DNA of 64,000 bases from Providencia sp. R33. GTDB lineage: Bacteria; Pseudomonadota; Gammaproteobacteria; Enterobacterales; Enterobacteriaceae. Both the position numbers and the translations under genes were made by a program. The stretch lies in contig NZ_CP072454.1 of assembly GCF_019343475.1 (NCBI RefSeq), positions 60,160 to 124,159 of the forward strand. The letters run 5' to 3'. Below are positions 17,485 through 27,608 of the stretch, in pieces. How positions within the stretch are numbered: position 1 is the stretch's first letter; each line of letters begins with the position of its first letter. The notes under the pieces are model-generated. The model was not told the DNA's origin. It made no database searches and saw only the letters and a list, made by a program, of their open reading frames with translations.

Positions 17485-19706
17485 TACCATTTCCCCCAAC
17501 CATTATCATGTTCGCGATCTAAATTTGGTGAAGAATTTGAATGACTTGCATGGGAATCGCCCACAATTTCCTTTTCGTCCTGACGCATGCGTGTATAACT
17601 GTCATACAGGTCTTGGGGGTTTTCTTCGTGCTCTGCGGTTCGCCCTAATACTTCTCCCGTCTCGGTGTTCACGCGCAGATTATCAACAACAACCTCTCGT
17701 CCCCCTTGGCTTTCCGTCAGGTTCTCCGATGACGCGGTTTCTGACGCTATCGAAATAGGCTTTTCCGTCACTGAATTCGGTGTTAGGGCCGCGACAGGCT
17801 GAGGCTGAGCAACTTCCGCAACGGGGTTGTTTTGTGAGGTATCAATGGGTGCTTCAATCGGTTTCCCGCTAATTAAGCTATCTATGGCCTGATTGACCAC
17901 GTCAGGGAGCGCGCCCATGCTTAACCGCTCATCAATTTCTGTCTCAATCTCTTGGTCTAAGCTGTCATTGACGTGTCGGGGGATAAACTCTTCCGCGACG
18001 ACTTTCAGCTTTTCGTATTTCATGGCAAGTTTAATGACAGGGTAGTCCCCAGGAAGCGTGATATAACATGTTAAATCGTACAGTTTTTGCACATCGGAGT
18101 AGTTAACTAAATCCACATCTTCTTGCTGCTTACTAAATGACACCCCGTCCCGCACGGTTTCAGGACCAAAACTGTATTGCTCGCTGGCCACTTTTTTACG
18201 AGTTTGCCCCAGCTGCCCTCGTACCCAATTGGCGATACTTTCATCGGGAGAACGAAAGAAAAAACGGGTATTCAGCAAATCCATCATCGCATCGGCATTA
18301 TCATTCCCATACGTCACATTCAGTTGCGCCTTATTTTGAAAGCCAAGAATAAAACAACCGCCAAATTTTCGGCCTTGTGACAAAATGAGGGGCAAATTCG
18401 GTAACTGGTGCAATGAAATCAATTCATCATAGATAAACCACACACGGCGCTCTCGGTTATCACCCATTTCCAATAAGGTATTTGCGGCTTGCGATAACCA
18501 CATGGAAATTAACGGTTTCAGTGACTCATGCTCCCGCTCATTACTGGTGATCCACAACCAACCGTGACGTTTTTTCGGTTCATTGACGGTTTTCATCCAT
18601 TCACGGATAGCAAAAGGGGGTTTGCCATTACGCTCAATTCCTTGTAGGTAACGCAGGGCTTTGACGTAATTGGTCAAAACACCGCGAATAGAAATCGCGG
18701 TCTTTTCTACCTTCTCTTCCATCAAGTTACTGGCTTCCGTCCCCGCCACATACGCGCGTAACGTTTTGAGATCAATGGCCAGTAACGTCCGTAATAACTT
18801 GTTATAACTGCGCTTTGGATCAGCGCCCAGTTTTGAGGCCACCGTAGTGAAAATAGTCCGCGCTGAGCCCGTCCAAAAAGGGTCTTCTGAAGTACTTTGA
18901 GGGATAAGGGTATTGGATGCACTGTCAAAATCAGGTGTCGTGACACATTCACTCCATAAATCCCAATTTTCACACCGTTTATCCAATGGATTCAGTAATT
19001 TATCAATATTCTCATTGTAATGCTGTTTTATTAATGAACACCCTTTATCATAAACAATCACCATATCGCCCCGTTTGCGGAGCTGAATAAGTAATTTATT
19101 CAGGGCATTGGACTTTCCTGACCCTGGCGTACCGTGCATCAACATATTTTGGACTTCACTGTTGAGCTTCAGAGGTAATCCGTCAAAAGTAATAGGTGAC
19201 GCTTCGCGTCGTGCATGAAGCAGGTTACGAACGGACTTAATATCTTCAGTTAATGTACGCCCACCAATCACATCATCATTCGCTTGACGCTTACCTAATC
19301 CATGAAAGACACGGTAGATAACAAAAAACAGCACAATAATAACAATACACGCCCATAGCAGAGATAACCCCAGTTCTTGCAGTGCAAGATTACCTGCATA
19401 GATCATGTAGTCGTCTTTTAATATGGCTTCCGACGTAAAACGGTAAAGCTGTCCATCAAAATCGACTTCATAAATGGGCGCCACGCGATATAAGGCTTTT
19501 TCACCGCCTGCCGTTAAATATAGCCACCAATATAATCCGCCATTTTTAATTTCTTGCAGTGGCACTTTAAAATAAAAAATAATCGGGAAGATAATTAAGA
19601 AAAGCAGAATAAGCCAAAAAGATATTCGTTTATTCACTTGCATGAACATGCCGAGCATATAGCTAAAGACTTGTCCACCTTGCGTAATATGCTTGGTTGA
19701 ACTCAT
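17484..19706 (-). CDS. traD: TraD type IV coupling protein
   Basis: A 740-residue inner-membrane ATPase. The start at 19706 (MSSTKHITQGGQVFSYM) matches the TraD beginning; an ATG 11 codons upstream gives an atypical extension. Two membrane helices lie near residues 29-48 and 103-125. Walker A is HGTPGSGKSNAL near 189 and Walker B WFIYDELISL near 420. The tail beyond about 600 is acidic and Gln/Ser-rich and ends in WGKW, where F TraD binds the relaxosome protein TraM. It carries the relaxosome to the secretion channel. It precedes traI with a one-base overlap. Confidence 0.95.
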   Translation of the reverse strand: MSSTKHITQGGQVFSYMLGMFMQVNKRISFWLILLFLIIFPIIFYFKVPLQEIKNGGLYWWLYLTAGGEKALYRVAPIYEVDFDGQLYRFTSEAILKDDYMIYAGNLALQELGLSLLWACIVIIVLFFVIYRVFHGLGKRQANDDVIGGRTLTEDIKSVRNLLHARREASPITFDGLPLKLNSEVQNMLMHGTPGSGKSNALNKLLIQLRKRGDMVIVYDKGCSLIKQHYNENIDKLLNPLDKRCENWDLWSECVTTPDFDSASNTLIPQSTSEDPFWTGSARTIFTTVASKLGADPKRSYNKLLRTLLAIDLKTLRAYVAGTEASNLMEEKVEKTAISIRGVLTNYVKALRYLQGIERNGKPPFAIREWMKTVNEPKKRHGWLWITSNEREHESLKPLISMWLSQAANTLLEMGDNRERRVWFIYDELISLHQLPNLPLILSQGRKFGGCFILGFQNKAQLNVTYGNDNADAMMDLLNTRFFFRSPDESIANWVRGQLGQTRKKVASEQYSFGPETVRDGVSFSKQQEDVDLVNYSDVQKLYDLTCYITLPGDYPVIKLAMKYEKLKVVAEEFIPRHVNDSLDQEIETEIDERLSMGALPDVVNQAIDSLISGKPIEAPIDTSQNNPVAEVAQPQPVAALTPNSVTEKPISIASETASSENLTESQGGREVVVDNLRVNTETGEVLGRTAEHEENPQDLYDSYTRMRQDEKEIVGDSHASHSNSSPNLDREHDNGWGKW

Positions 19707-19917
19707 AATAAGATCACTCTGAAAGTAAAAGGAAACCATAGAAGATAATGAATAACCTCTTCATTATTTCTTATTTGATATTATCGATGGAGAATTAGAT
19801 TCTCAATTAAATAAAACGGAGTTTTTATATTTATTTAACGCAACCATTTCAATATAAAAATATCACACAAAGAATTTTGCGTTATAAAAAAGAATTGAGT
19901 TTAATTAAAAATGAATT

Positions 19918-20307
19918 TCACTCAATTTCATTGAGATTTAATTTTTCCTTTAAAATAGGTAGATGTTCCTGAGTTTGAGTCGCGCACAATGTCACCCCAA
20001 AATCACGCTCTAATTCAAGTAACGTAATGAATTGCCCGATATTTTCAGATGACAACAATTTAGGGTGTTGGGTGAGATAGTCACTCATCTTAGTCGAATT
20101 CAAACCGTGCTCACCAAAATAGGTTAGGTACTCACGAATATAAAAGGTATCCGACTGATTCGGCTGTTGATGACCAATAACATACCGTGCACATTGGGTA
20201 ATAACTTGTTCTGAGTAGGGGCTTTTCATTTCATGACTGAATGCGGTGCTGGATAATAGGTAAAGTGCGCTCAAAAGCACGGCTTTATTAAACATTGATT
20301 TTTTCAT
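19918..20307 (-). CDS. Unknown periplasmic protein between traR-like gene and traD
   Basis: 129 residues with a clear signal peptide (MKKSMFNKAVLLSALYLLSS, then TAFSHE as a likely cleavage region). The mature part has two Cys (CARYVIG, TLCATQ) that could form a disulphide, and reads as helical. I do not recognise a family. It occupies roughly the place of traT (surface exclusion) in F but is smaller and lacks a lipobox. Upstream, 19740-19917 is AT-rich and gene-free, so a promoter for traDI could lie there. Confidence 0.6.
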   Translation of the reverse strand: MKKSMFNKAVLLSALYLLSSTAFSHEMKSPYSEQVITQCARYVIGHQQPNQSDTFYIREYLTYFGEHGLNSTKMSDYLTQHPKLLSSENIGQFITLLELERDFGVTLCATQTQEHLPILKEKLNLNEIE

Positions 20308-20362
20308 TATAACCTCGGATTTTTATCGGCATATCAAAGAATGGAATAATTCACAAAATTAG

Positions 20363-20569
20363 CTATCGGGAACCAGATAATTCGGCCCTCTCACTACAAT
20401 GAACACAATATTGCACACCAGGTAGCGCCATTCGGCGAGCAACAGGAATTTGGTCACCGCAATCAATACAAGACACGGCACTTTGACCTTGGTATTGTTT
20501 TCGCTTACTCAGTCGTAAAGATAACAAAAAATCACTCTCAGCTTGAGAGACATCAATTTCATCAGCCAT
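20363..20569 (-). CDS. traR: TraR/DksA-family zinc-finger protein
   Basis: 68 residues with a four-Cys zinc finger: C34 and C37 in CIDCGDQIPVARRMALPG, C55 and C58 in YCVHC. Length and the start MADEIDVSQ match F TraR (73 residues), which binds the secondary channel of RNA polymerase and mimics DksA plus ppGpp, altering host promoters. In F traR lies near traV; here it is in the traG-traD interval, between two unknown secreted proteins. Confidence 0.85.
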   Translation of the reverse strand: MADEIDVSQAESDFLLSLRLSKRKQYQGQSAVSCIDCGDQIPVARRMALPGVQYCVHCSERAELSGSR

Positions 20570-20663
20570 TGGAAACCTCTTGAGACGAGACGGTTTATTC
20601 CCCTTAAAAATTTATTATTTAGGGGAATAAACTGTTAACAAACGAAGTGCGTTAGTAATTAGA

Positions 20664-21161
20664 TTAGAGTTGCTCTAATTCACGATTTTTCTTTTCTTGC
20701 TTCATTTTATTTCTATACGCATCCAACTCCTTTTTATACTTTTTATCCATATACACAACATCCATGTTAAAGCTCATATGTGGTGCATCAATCCAAATTA
20801 CCACATCATCTTTTTCAAATCGTGCATATTGATTACCCACAAACGGAACATCTTTCTTAATTAATTTATATTTACTTTTTAATGCATCAAAGAAATAATT
20901 AAATCGATATTTTTCGACAACTAACCAAACGCCTTTCACATGATCATCTTGAAATATGACCTCTGCTTTTTTAATACCCTCAATCGGAATATCATTGCGT
21001 TTTAACTCCCAAATCGCACCATCTTTATTATCAATGTCATATTTTTTTTCGATATCCTCTTTTGTGTCTTGATTAATGGTTATTCCAATAACACTCACTT
21101 CCGCAAAGGTGAAGAACGAGACAAATAACATTAACAGTATACTCATTTGCTTCTTTATCAT
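20664..21161 (-). CDS. Unknown exported protein overlapping traG
   Basis: 165 residues. Residues 1-20 (MIKKQMSILLMLFVSFFTFA) are a signal peptide; the mature part is charged with a Lys/Glu-rich helical tail, including DDHVKGVWLVVEKYRFNYFF. The start overlaps the traG stop by 4 bases (ATGA), so it is co-translated. No family recognised. In F, traS (entry exclusion) sits exactly here, and TraG is the exclusion target, so an exclusion or TraG-partner role is a reasonable guess. F TraS is, however, an inner-membrane protein, unlike this one. Confidence 0.65.
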   Translation of the reverse strand: MIKKQMSILLMLFVSFFTFAEVSVIGITINQDTKEDIEKKYDIDNKDGAIWELKRNDIPIEGIKKAEVIFQDDHVKGVWLVVEKYRFNYFFDALKSKYKLIKKDVPFVGNQYARFEKDDVVIWIDAPHMSFNMDVVYMDKKYKKELDAYRNKMKQEKKNRELEQL

Positions 21162-24052
21162 TTACGCTCCTTATTATTGTTAATGGCAACGGTTGGTGGC
21201 CAAGTCGGTTGCAATTCAACCCGCTCTTTTAAATTATCATGATCGGGCAGTAATTTTTGATTTTCTTTTTCCTTAGCAAGTCCTTCTTCGTGTTTTTGTT
21301 TCTTGTCTTGGTATTCTTGTTTCAGTTCAGCGTGTTTTTGTTGGATAGGGCGTTGACCTTTATCAATGTATTCTTTGGTGGATTCAATATCCCCCTGAAT
21401 TTGATTTTGTTTCGCCTCGACACTCGATTTCACATTGTGTTTAACCCCCGCATCATCCGCTAAACCTTGAATAACCTCATTATTGGCATCATATTGATAG
21501 CGAATATCCCCTTCTGACATCCCACGATAGCTCGATTCCGTATTGTCCATGGATTCAATTTTGCCGTGGTTGCTTGCATAATCTGATTTCAATTTCGGAA
21601 GAAGATTGGTATCGACAAACTGTTTTGCCAAACCATCCACTTCTTTGGCGACCATCGGATCACTGGTATTACCCAGTAATTCATCGGCACGATCAGGCGC
21701 ATATTGGCGAACAAAACTGGCAAATTGCTGGTCAAAGACACGGTCGATTTGTGCGCTATTATTTTCCGCCCAGCTCGCCATATCACTGTATTCTTGGCTC
21801 TTCGTTTTATTCAAGGCATATTGTTCATGATACGTATCAGCGACATTGAGGGAGGCAGCAAATTGTTGGATATGGGAATTTGCTTCGTTATCATTTTGGC
21901 TCGCACCGGTTGTCACGCTGTTGCGGTCAAAATAATCTCTTGCTTCTCTAAATTGCTGTTGTAATTGTGCATTTTGGTCATGACGCATGTCTTTGCTTTC
22001 ATTACTGGATTCTTGCGTGCCATGTGACGAGCCCGTTGATCCAGAAACATTGGCATCACCATAAAGCCCTCCTTTCAATCCAGTTAAACCGCTTAATGGC
22101 AAACCAACTTCACCTTTAGTACCTGCAGTGACGGTTCCCCTTGATGAATTATCCATCAATTCATTATAGGCCGCTTGGGTCGTTATACCATTGGCCTTAC
22201 CGTAAGCCTCAGCAATACTCCACACTTTCTCCATAGCAGCTTGATGATTGACACCTTCACCACTATCGCTTTGTTTCGATAAGGTTGAACTGTCGCCATT
22301 TTGTTTATGAAATTGCGATAATATATTCCAACTGCTGTTCACAGCATGTTGGTTCATTTTTTGTGCGTTCATCGCTTGCACTTCGGCATGTTTCGCACTT
22401 TGCTGTAACGAACTTACCGCCGCGTTACTGCCTTTAATCGATACAGCCAGTCGTGACATTGCCCCACTGGTGTCCATGACTTCTTGACCACTGCTCGTCA
22501 ATGTACTGCTTGCCCCGCTGGATAATTGACGTGTCATCTGACCATCACGGAAGCTGGCATTGGTATCCCATTTATTGCCCGCTACATTGCCCGTTTGCAT
22601 ATTATTAAATGACCAGGTTCCATCCGCCGCTTGTGAAGAAGTGGAGGTTGCAGAACTGTTGATGGCGGTTCCCAAATAGTTACCCGCTTGTGCAAAGGTC
22701 GGCCCGAGGCCTTTGACTATCGCAATGGCAATAAACGGTATCGATATGGACAACCAACCCGCGATTAACCCGATATCACTGTGCATCTGCTGGATACTGG
22801 CTTGATTGGCTAAATTAAAATCAATACCACCCGTTTTCCCCTGCAAGTAAAAGCTGGTCGCATAATTTAAAATAGCAAACATGGGTGGCCACGATTGCAA
22901 GTAAATGATGGACATAATGTAGTTGAATAGCATCTTGACCGATAATGAGTGAATGACCGCCAGTAAGATAAAGATAGGAAACAGCGCTATCACTAGCGAC
23001 AACAAAATCGTATTCAATATCGGCACAAAGGAAACGGCGACCTGAGACGATGTCGCCCAGCTTAAGCGCATTTTATTGTATGAAGACGTCGAGGCTAAGT
23101 TGACTAAGCTGGCTGTGTCGCCACTTTGTGCACTGTAAGCGCTGATACCGTTTTTAAGGGCATTCATCACCACCGAACTGCGCATTAATTGACTGGCCGT
23201 TTCCGACCCTTGGTAATAAAAATTATAACTGTCTCCCATCATATTACTGTATAGCACATTGGCATCCGGCCTGCCCCCAAAGACTTGCTTGACCATGTAA
23301 TTCCACGTTTTTCCGCCTGTGGTGGTATCGATGTTTAATTTCGGCATCAAAACATGTTTCGCAATATCTTCACAGGTCCAAAAACCACTTTGGGCGACAC
23401 CACTTCCACCAACCGCAGCGGTGTTACCGTAGGGCACAATAATCCCTCGCAAAGGACTCGGTTTTTGGAATATGAGGGTATAAGGGTCTCGGCTACTCAT
23501 CAGCTCTTGGAACGAATACTTATGGTTAATTAAGATGTCGCCTATCACACAGTTTTTGGTATAAAGTCCCATGAGCTCAGCCAAATCCCCATCAACCATC
23601 ATCGCATCACTGAGATTACCAACTAAGTTCGCCCCAAATAACATCCCTGTTTTACTGTAGGTCAGCGAGTCCGGAGTATGAAAAATCATGTCATACAGTT
23701 CGGTTAAGCTCGTTCCAATCGACGTAATAAAACGCGCGGGAACCGCCAGTCCCAGCGGGACATTATCCACTAAATACACGCCTGTCGGATTGGTGCGGTC
23801 AATAATCTGCACGGTGCGTTTAGGCACCAATAACACACTGGACACCAAAATAATGATGGCGGCAAACTTGACCAATTCTTTGGGGTCGTGCGCTTTCATA
23901 AACGACATCAAGACTGACACCGCAGAAATAAATAACACAATGCGGAACATCGAGTCCCACGTATCAGAGCCTATTAATGCCGCAACGCCGTTGAATACTT
24001 GCATCATGTATTCACCGCCACCGAGCACATAGACAGTATCTATCACGGCCAT
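21158..24052 (-). CDS. traG: TraG mating-pair stabilisation protein
   Basis: 964 residues (F TraG 938). The N-terminal half has several membrane helices (about 35-75, 330-420, 440-460), and the start MAVIDTVYVLGGGEYMMQV resembles F TraG. The C-terminal half from about 480 is periplasmic, Ser/Gln/Asn-rich and largely helical, with few hydrophobic residues; in F this part stabilises mating pairs and is recognised by TraS in entry exclusion. It follows traH by 12 bp. Confidence 0.92.
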   Translation of the reverse strand: MAVIDTVYVLGGGEYMMQVFNGVAALIGSDTWDSMFRIVLFISAVSVLMSFMKAHDPKELVKFAAIIILVSSVLLVPKRTVQIIDRTNPTGVYLVDNVPLGLAVPARFITSIGTSLTELYDMIFHTPDSLTYSKTGMLFGANLVGNLSDAMMVDGDLAELMGLYTKNCVIGDILINHKYSFQELMSSRDPYTLIFQKPSPLRGIIVPYGNTAAVGGSGVAQSGFWTCEDIAKHVLMPKLNIDTTTGGKTWNYMVKQVFGGRPDANVLYSNMMGDSYNFYYQGSETASQLMRSSVVMNALKNGISAYSAQSGDTASLVNLASTSSYNKMRLSWATSSQVAVSFVPILNTILLSLVIALFPIFILLAVIHSLSVKMLFNYIMSIIYLQSWPPMFAILNYATSFYLQGKTGGIDFNLANQASIQQMHSDIGLIAGWLSISIPFIAIAIVKGLGPTFAQAGNYLGTAINSSATSTSSQAADGTWSFNNMQTGNVAGNKWDTNASFRDGQMTRQLSSGASSTLTSSGQEVMDTSGAMSRLAVSIKGSNAAVSSLQQSAKHAEVQAMNAQKMNQHAVNSSWNILSQFHKQNGDSSTLSKQSDSGEGVNHQAAMEKVWSIAEAYGKANGITTQAAYNELMDNSSRGTVTAGTKGEVGLPLSGLTGLKGGLYGDANVSGSTGSSHGTQESSNESKDMRHDQNAQLQQQFREARDYFDRNSVTTGASQNDNEANSHIQQFAASLNVADTYHEQYALNKTKSQEYSDMASWAENNSAQIDRVFDQQFASFVRQYAPDRADELLGNTSDPMVAKEVDGLAKQFVDTNLLPKLKSDYASNHGKIESMDNTESSYRGMSEGDIRYQYDANNEVIQGLADDAGVKHNVKSSVEAKQNQIQGDIESTKEYIDKGQRPIQQKHAELKQEYQDKKQKHEEGLAKEKENQKLLPDHDNLKERVELQPTWPPTVAINNNKERK

Positions 24053-24064
24053 ATCTAGGCTCCT

Positions 24065-25441
24065 CTATTTACTGGCTTCAGGATTGACGATATTGAATCG
24101 GGTATTTTGCATAAACCGCTCTTGCAGCTGACTGGACGTTTGTTGGCGCAAGTAACTCATTTGCCGCTCCAGTTCAATCAACACATTGGCTTTGGTGTTG
24201 ACCATTTGCTGCAGAGATTCCAATTGGCGAGAGGCTTCGGCGATATTCTCCCGCAGCGGCTTCACCGCTTCTTCCATGTAATTTCGGCTGCCCATTGCCC
24301 CTTTCGCTTGGTCAATCAACTCCTGCAGGTACTGCAGTAAAATGTCGTAAGCAATATAATCGGCGAGCGCGGGTAATAAATTGGCTTGGATATTCAGCTG
24401 CATCGGGTCAACCAGGTACTTCAAAATCGGAATAGAGGTACTTTGAATAAAGCCTTTTTCTTTCGCACTTAACCCCTCATCACTGCGTAACTTGCCTTGG
24501 ATACCCTCAATCATGGTTTTGGTCATCGAGATAAGGCCGTTTTTACTGTCGATGGTGATTTTTTTACTTTTGAGCTCCAGACAATCTACGGTAGAGACGC
24601 ACCCCTCAATGGTCATGGTGCCGCCTTCCATCAAAGTTTTGATGAGTTCTTGACGATTCACTTTGGGAATAGTGCTTTTGACATTGCCTTTGGCATCAAA
24701 GATGAGTGTACCCGTGAGGTTCATGACCAATTCTTTTAACTCGTTATCACCGGATAAAAACTGACTTTTGGCTAAGATTTCCCACATTAAGTTTTTATTT
24801 TGCATGATTTGGTCTTTCATGTTTTCAGGGGCTTTATTAAACGCATTGTTCATTTGCCCGCCGACCGTACATCCTTGGCGAGATGCGGCCCAGTCTTCAA
24901 ACAGGCTGGTTGCCCCGCCAATGTCTTGACAAATTTTTTGCGACGCCACGGTATTGGTTGGCCACAATCCACCAATGATGCCTTGTGCGGCCTGACACGA
25001 TGAAATATTCATGCTATTGATATCTGCCGCCATTTTTTGCACAAAGTCTTTTGCCGATTTCAACTCGGGCACGGTGGTTTGCAACGCCAAATCAAATAAA
25101 TACCCTGCACCATTGGTCATCATCTGTTTGATAAATTGCTGCAACTGCTCACTGTTCATATAAGAAAAAGACCCAAGGTATGCGTCAATTCCGCCACAAC
25201 CGGCATTAATCGACGGCGGTGTAAATGAGGCAATTTGCAGTTGCTTCACTTGGCTTCGCAGGAATAAATTTCCGCCTGTGGCGTACCCCGCGGCTTGTCC
25301 TTCCCAAGCTCGGGCATCCGTGGCATTGCCTTCAAAACCCAATTTATTGAAGAAGTTATTCATGTCGCTATTCACATTGGCAAACGCCGTCGTGTGGTTG
25401 AGTAATGCCGCACACAGCACAGGAATGAGTCCTTTACGCAT
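24065..25441 (-). CDS. traH: TraH pilus assembly protein
   Basis: 458 residues, the same length as F TraH. The signal peptide (MRKGLIPVLCAALLNHTTAFA) is followed by FFNKLGFEGNATDARAWEGQ and YATGGNLFLRSQ, both typical of TraH. There are several Cys (for example INAGCGGIDAYLGSFSYM) for disulphides made with TrbB, and a coiled-coil C-terminus (ESLQQMVNTKANVLIELERQ). TraH acts in the periplasm with TraF, W, U and TrbC in extending and retracting the F-type pilus. From 25442 to 25636 I see no gene. Confidence 0.93.
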   Translation of the reverse strand: MRKGLIPVLCAALLNHTTAFANVNSDMNNFFNKLGFEGNATDARAWEGQAAGYATGGNLFLRSQVKQLQIASFTPPSINAGCGGIDAYLGSFSYMNSEQLQQFIKQMMTNGAGYLFDLALQTTVPELKSAKDFVQKMAADINSMNISSCQAAQGIIGGLWPTNTVASQKICQDIGGATSLFEDWAASRQGCTVGGQMNNAFNKAPENMKDQIMQNKNLMWEILAKSQFLSGDNELKELVMNLTGTLIFDAKGNVKSTIPKVNRQELIKTLMEGGTMTIEGCVSTVDCLELKSKKITIDSKNGLISMTKTMIEGIQGKLRSDEGLSAKEKGFIQSTSIPILKYLVDPMQLNIQANLLPALADYIAYDILLQYLQELIDQAKGAMGSRNYMEEAVKPLRENIAEASRQLESLQQMVNTKANVLIELERQMSYLRQQTSSQLQERFMQNTRFNIVNPEASK

Positions 25442-25636
25442 GGAGGCCTCCTAATTGAAAATAAACAGGCCAACACGAGAATAAGGCAGGGTTTATCGCC
25501 TTATTCCGGCAAGGAATAGGGTTAATTAAATCATTCATTGTGGGTAAACCTTATAGAGCGCCATTCCCCGCAACGTTGCTGCGTGTCGGCATTAAAGAGT
25601 AAAGTGAGATTAAAAGTGATAACGAACTAAACCGCT

Positions 25637-26032
25637 TTATTGGATTGGAAAAATAGAACCAAACTCGGTGATGAGCATCTTCTCGATAACCGCAAAGTCA
25701 TGATTGATTGACGGCCGCCAGTAGCGGTAATACCACCATTTCACCTCGTATGCGCGTAAAGCAAAGCACAACTCATACTGTCGATTAAACCAACCATCAA
25801 TTTTCCATGCCCATCTAAGTGAGGAATTGATAGATATCATCTCTTCACGGAGTCGTCTTTCTAATCGTGCTGCTTTATTTGGTTCGGCTTTAAATGCAAT
25901 ATAAGGTTCTGTATGGTCTACGGGCCAACGATGCCCTTGACAGGACGCAAACGTAGTGAAACCACATTGATTAAATGTATTCACTAGTGGCTCAATCAGT
26001 GGGTCGATGATGTGATAATCTCGCTTTTTCAT
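25637..26032 (-). CDS. Unknown cytoplasmic protein in the traH-trbB interval
   Basis: 131 residues. The start (HIIDPLIEPLVNTFNQCGFT then TFASCQGHRW) has the CGF.T..SCqGH pattern found in several small plasmid and phage proteins of unknown role. Trp/Tyr-rich segments follow (WAWKIDGWF, VKWWYYRYW). There is no signal peptide or membrane helix. AAGGAAG precedes the ATG, which overlaps the upstream stop by 4 bases. A function cannot be assigned. Confidence 0.6.
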   Translation of the reverse strand: MKKRDYHIIDPLIEPLVNTFNQCGFTTFASCQGHRWPVDHTEPYIAFKAEPNKAARLERRLREEMISINSSLRWAWKIDGWFNRQYELCFALRAYEVKWWYYRYWRPSINHDFAVIEKMLITEFGSIFPIQ

Positions 26033-26424
26033 TTGGCTAACTTCCTTTTCACGAGATATAACTCAAATTCGAGATAACAGATATTCAATAGCGTGATGAG
26101 CATAATGCACGCATTTTTGGCTGCCATACCCCAAAAACAATAAGGCACGACATACATCGCAACATTCCAAATGTCTTTAAATCGTAACTTATCATTCGGA
26201 ACATCAACATTACCTGGAAAAACAACCCCAAACTGCCAGTGCATTAACGTCCATAACGCAACCCCAGCAACGATATAGCCCATTAAACTAAGAAAAGAAC
26301 GGTAAAACGGTGTGTGTATTACTTTTTGTTCCTCCTTTAATTCATGTAACTTTGTTTGTAATGTTGCTCTTTCATTCGTTTGACTCTCACATTGAGAGGC
26401 TTGATTTAATGGCGTGTTAGTCAT
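26029..26424 (-). CDS. Two-helix membrane protein, paralogue of the next gene upstream
   Basis: 131 residues from the ATG at 26424, with GGAA about 8 bases upstream; a longer frame to 26553 has no supporting ribosome site and a Cys/His-rich lead. Layout: charged coiled N-terminus to about 50, helix near 57-78 (LSLMGYIVAGVALWTL), loop KLRFKDIWNVAMY, second helix near 100-120. The loop closely matches the neighbour at 26560-26985 (EIRFKDLWNIMMY.MPY.FWALAAK versus KLRFKDIWNVAMYVVPYCFW), so the two arose by duplication. Role unknown. Confidence 0.7.
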   Translation of the reverse strand: MTNTPLNQASQCESQTNERATLQTKLHELKEEQKVIHTPFYRSFLSLMGYIVAGVALWTLMHWQFGVVFPGNVDVPNDKLRFKDIWNVAMYVVPYCFWGMAAKNACIMLITLLNICYLEFELYLVKRKLAK

Positions 26425-26559
26425 TTTAAATTCCGATTGTGGGGCTTGGTGGGCGCAGTCATAACCCCACCAAAACCCAAGTAAGGTGTTAGAAATGATT
26501 TTTCGATGGGTAACAAAGAAATAATGCCGGTAGCAAATAACGCTAGGAGTCACATTAAC

Positions 26560-26985
26560 TTACTGAATATCACCACCGACTTTATTTTGAAATTTCTTTT
26601 TTAACCATGAATGCAATGCATCAAGCCACATAGACACCTTATATATAAACACTATCGCGAAATGTTTCGCCGCCAAAGCCCAAAAAGTATAAGGCATGGC
26701 ATACATCATGATATTCCATAAATCTTTGAATCTAATTTCATGTTCGGGTACGTCGCCTAAGCTTGGCCAAATCGAATTAAAAATAAAATGCAACCATACC
26801 CAAGATGCATAACCGGCAAAAACATAGCCGATAAAATTCACAATGCTGGCGTGGTAAGTTTGAATATTAAAAGCACCCTCCATTTCCAATCTTTTACGCT
26901 GCTTCTTTAAATCAACATCTTGATTATTTAAATTTGCTAAGTTGGCTGGGTTATCCCTATTTATGTCAATCTGTGATTTTTTCAT
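26560..26985 (-). CDS. Two-helix membrane protein of the traH-trbB interval
   Basis: 141 residues with AAAAGG 8 bases before the ATG. The first 40 residues are polar and charged; helix one lies near 50-72 (FIGYVFAGYASWVWLHFIF), then a short exposed loop with DVPEHEIRFKDLWNIMMY, then helix two near 98-122. Clearly paralogous to the gene at 26029-26424 and similar in layout to those at 27097 and 27609. Small membrane proteins at such positions can be exclusion factors or assembly accessories, but no motif decides. Confidence 0.7.
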   Translation of the reverse strand: MKKSQIDINRDNPANLANLNNQDVDLKKQRKRLEMEGAFNIQTYHASIVNFIGYVFAGYASWVWLHFIFNSIWPSLGDVPEHEIRFKDLWNIMMYAMPYTFWALAAKHFAIVFIYKVSMWLDALHSWLKKKFQNKVGGDIQ

Positions 26986-27096
26986 GATGATGGCCTTTTG
27001 TATTCTTCAGTAAAAGTAGGCCGAAACCTACTCACTTCGTTTGATGACTCAGAAATAAACACCATAGTTTCAATTGGATAAAAATTCACTGAACGT

Positions 27097-27489
27097 TTAT
27101 TTTGCATTGCGTCTTTTCATCCAAACATCTACGATATTGAGCGCAATACCACCATAAATACAAGCCATCAGTAATACTCTCCCTAACGCCAAACTCAGAA
27201 GGGTTAATGGTATGAGATACGCAAACTGAGACATCAGCACCCCCGGTAATGACTCCGCCCCACTCATTTTGCTGGCAATTTTCAGTATCCACGGTGTAAA
27301 AAAGGCATTTAAGAGCACCCACGATACGTAGGCCGATAACAACAATGAGGCAAACGAATAAAAATGCGGCCTTAATGCTTTCTTATAGGGCGTATCAGCC
27401 GTGACTTTCTCTTTTAATGCGTCACTAAATGACACAACACCACGAACGGCATTTGCGTCAAAATTCATTTTTTCTGAACATTTTTTCAT
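27097..27489 (-). CDS. Two-helix membrane protein of the traH-trbB interval
   Basis: 130 residues; AAGGAA precedes the ATG. The start MKKCSEKMNFDANAVRGVVS is polar; membrane segments lie near 45-65 (FYSFASLLLSAYVSWVLLNA) and 90-118 (FAYLIPLTLLSLALGRVLLM), and the protein ends in a basic tail (MKRRNAK). It shares the SYVSWVLL-type first helix and general plan of its upstream and downstream neighbours but little direct identity. Unknown function. Confidence 0.65.
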   Translation of the reverse strand: MKKCSEKMNFDANAVRGVVSFSDALKEKVTADTPYKKALRPHFYSFASLLLSAYVSWVLLNAFFTPWILKIASKMSGAESLPGVLMSQFAYLIPLTLLSLALGRVLLMACIYGGIALNIVDVWMKRRNAK

Positions 27490-27608
27490 GGTTAATTTCC
27501 TTAAATTGAAGTTACACGTTATGGCTGGCTCATTGGGAATGAGTCAGAAACGGAATAATTGATATTGAGATATTTGAGTACTGAAGTGACTCAGAATACT
27601 GAATTGAA

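Noticed and set aside
26425..26553. N-terminal extension of the membrane protein at 26029-26424
   Set aside because: No ribosome site before the upstream start, and the paralogue begins at the equivalent of the ATG at 26424.
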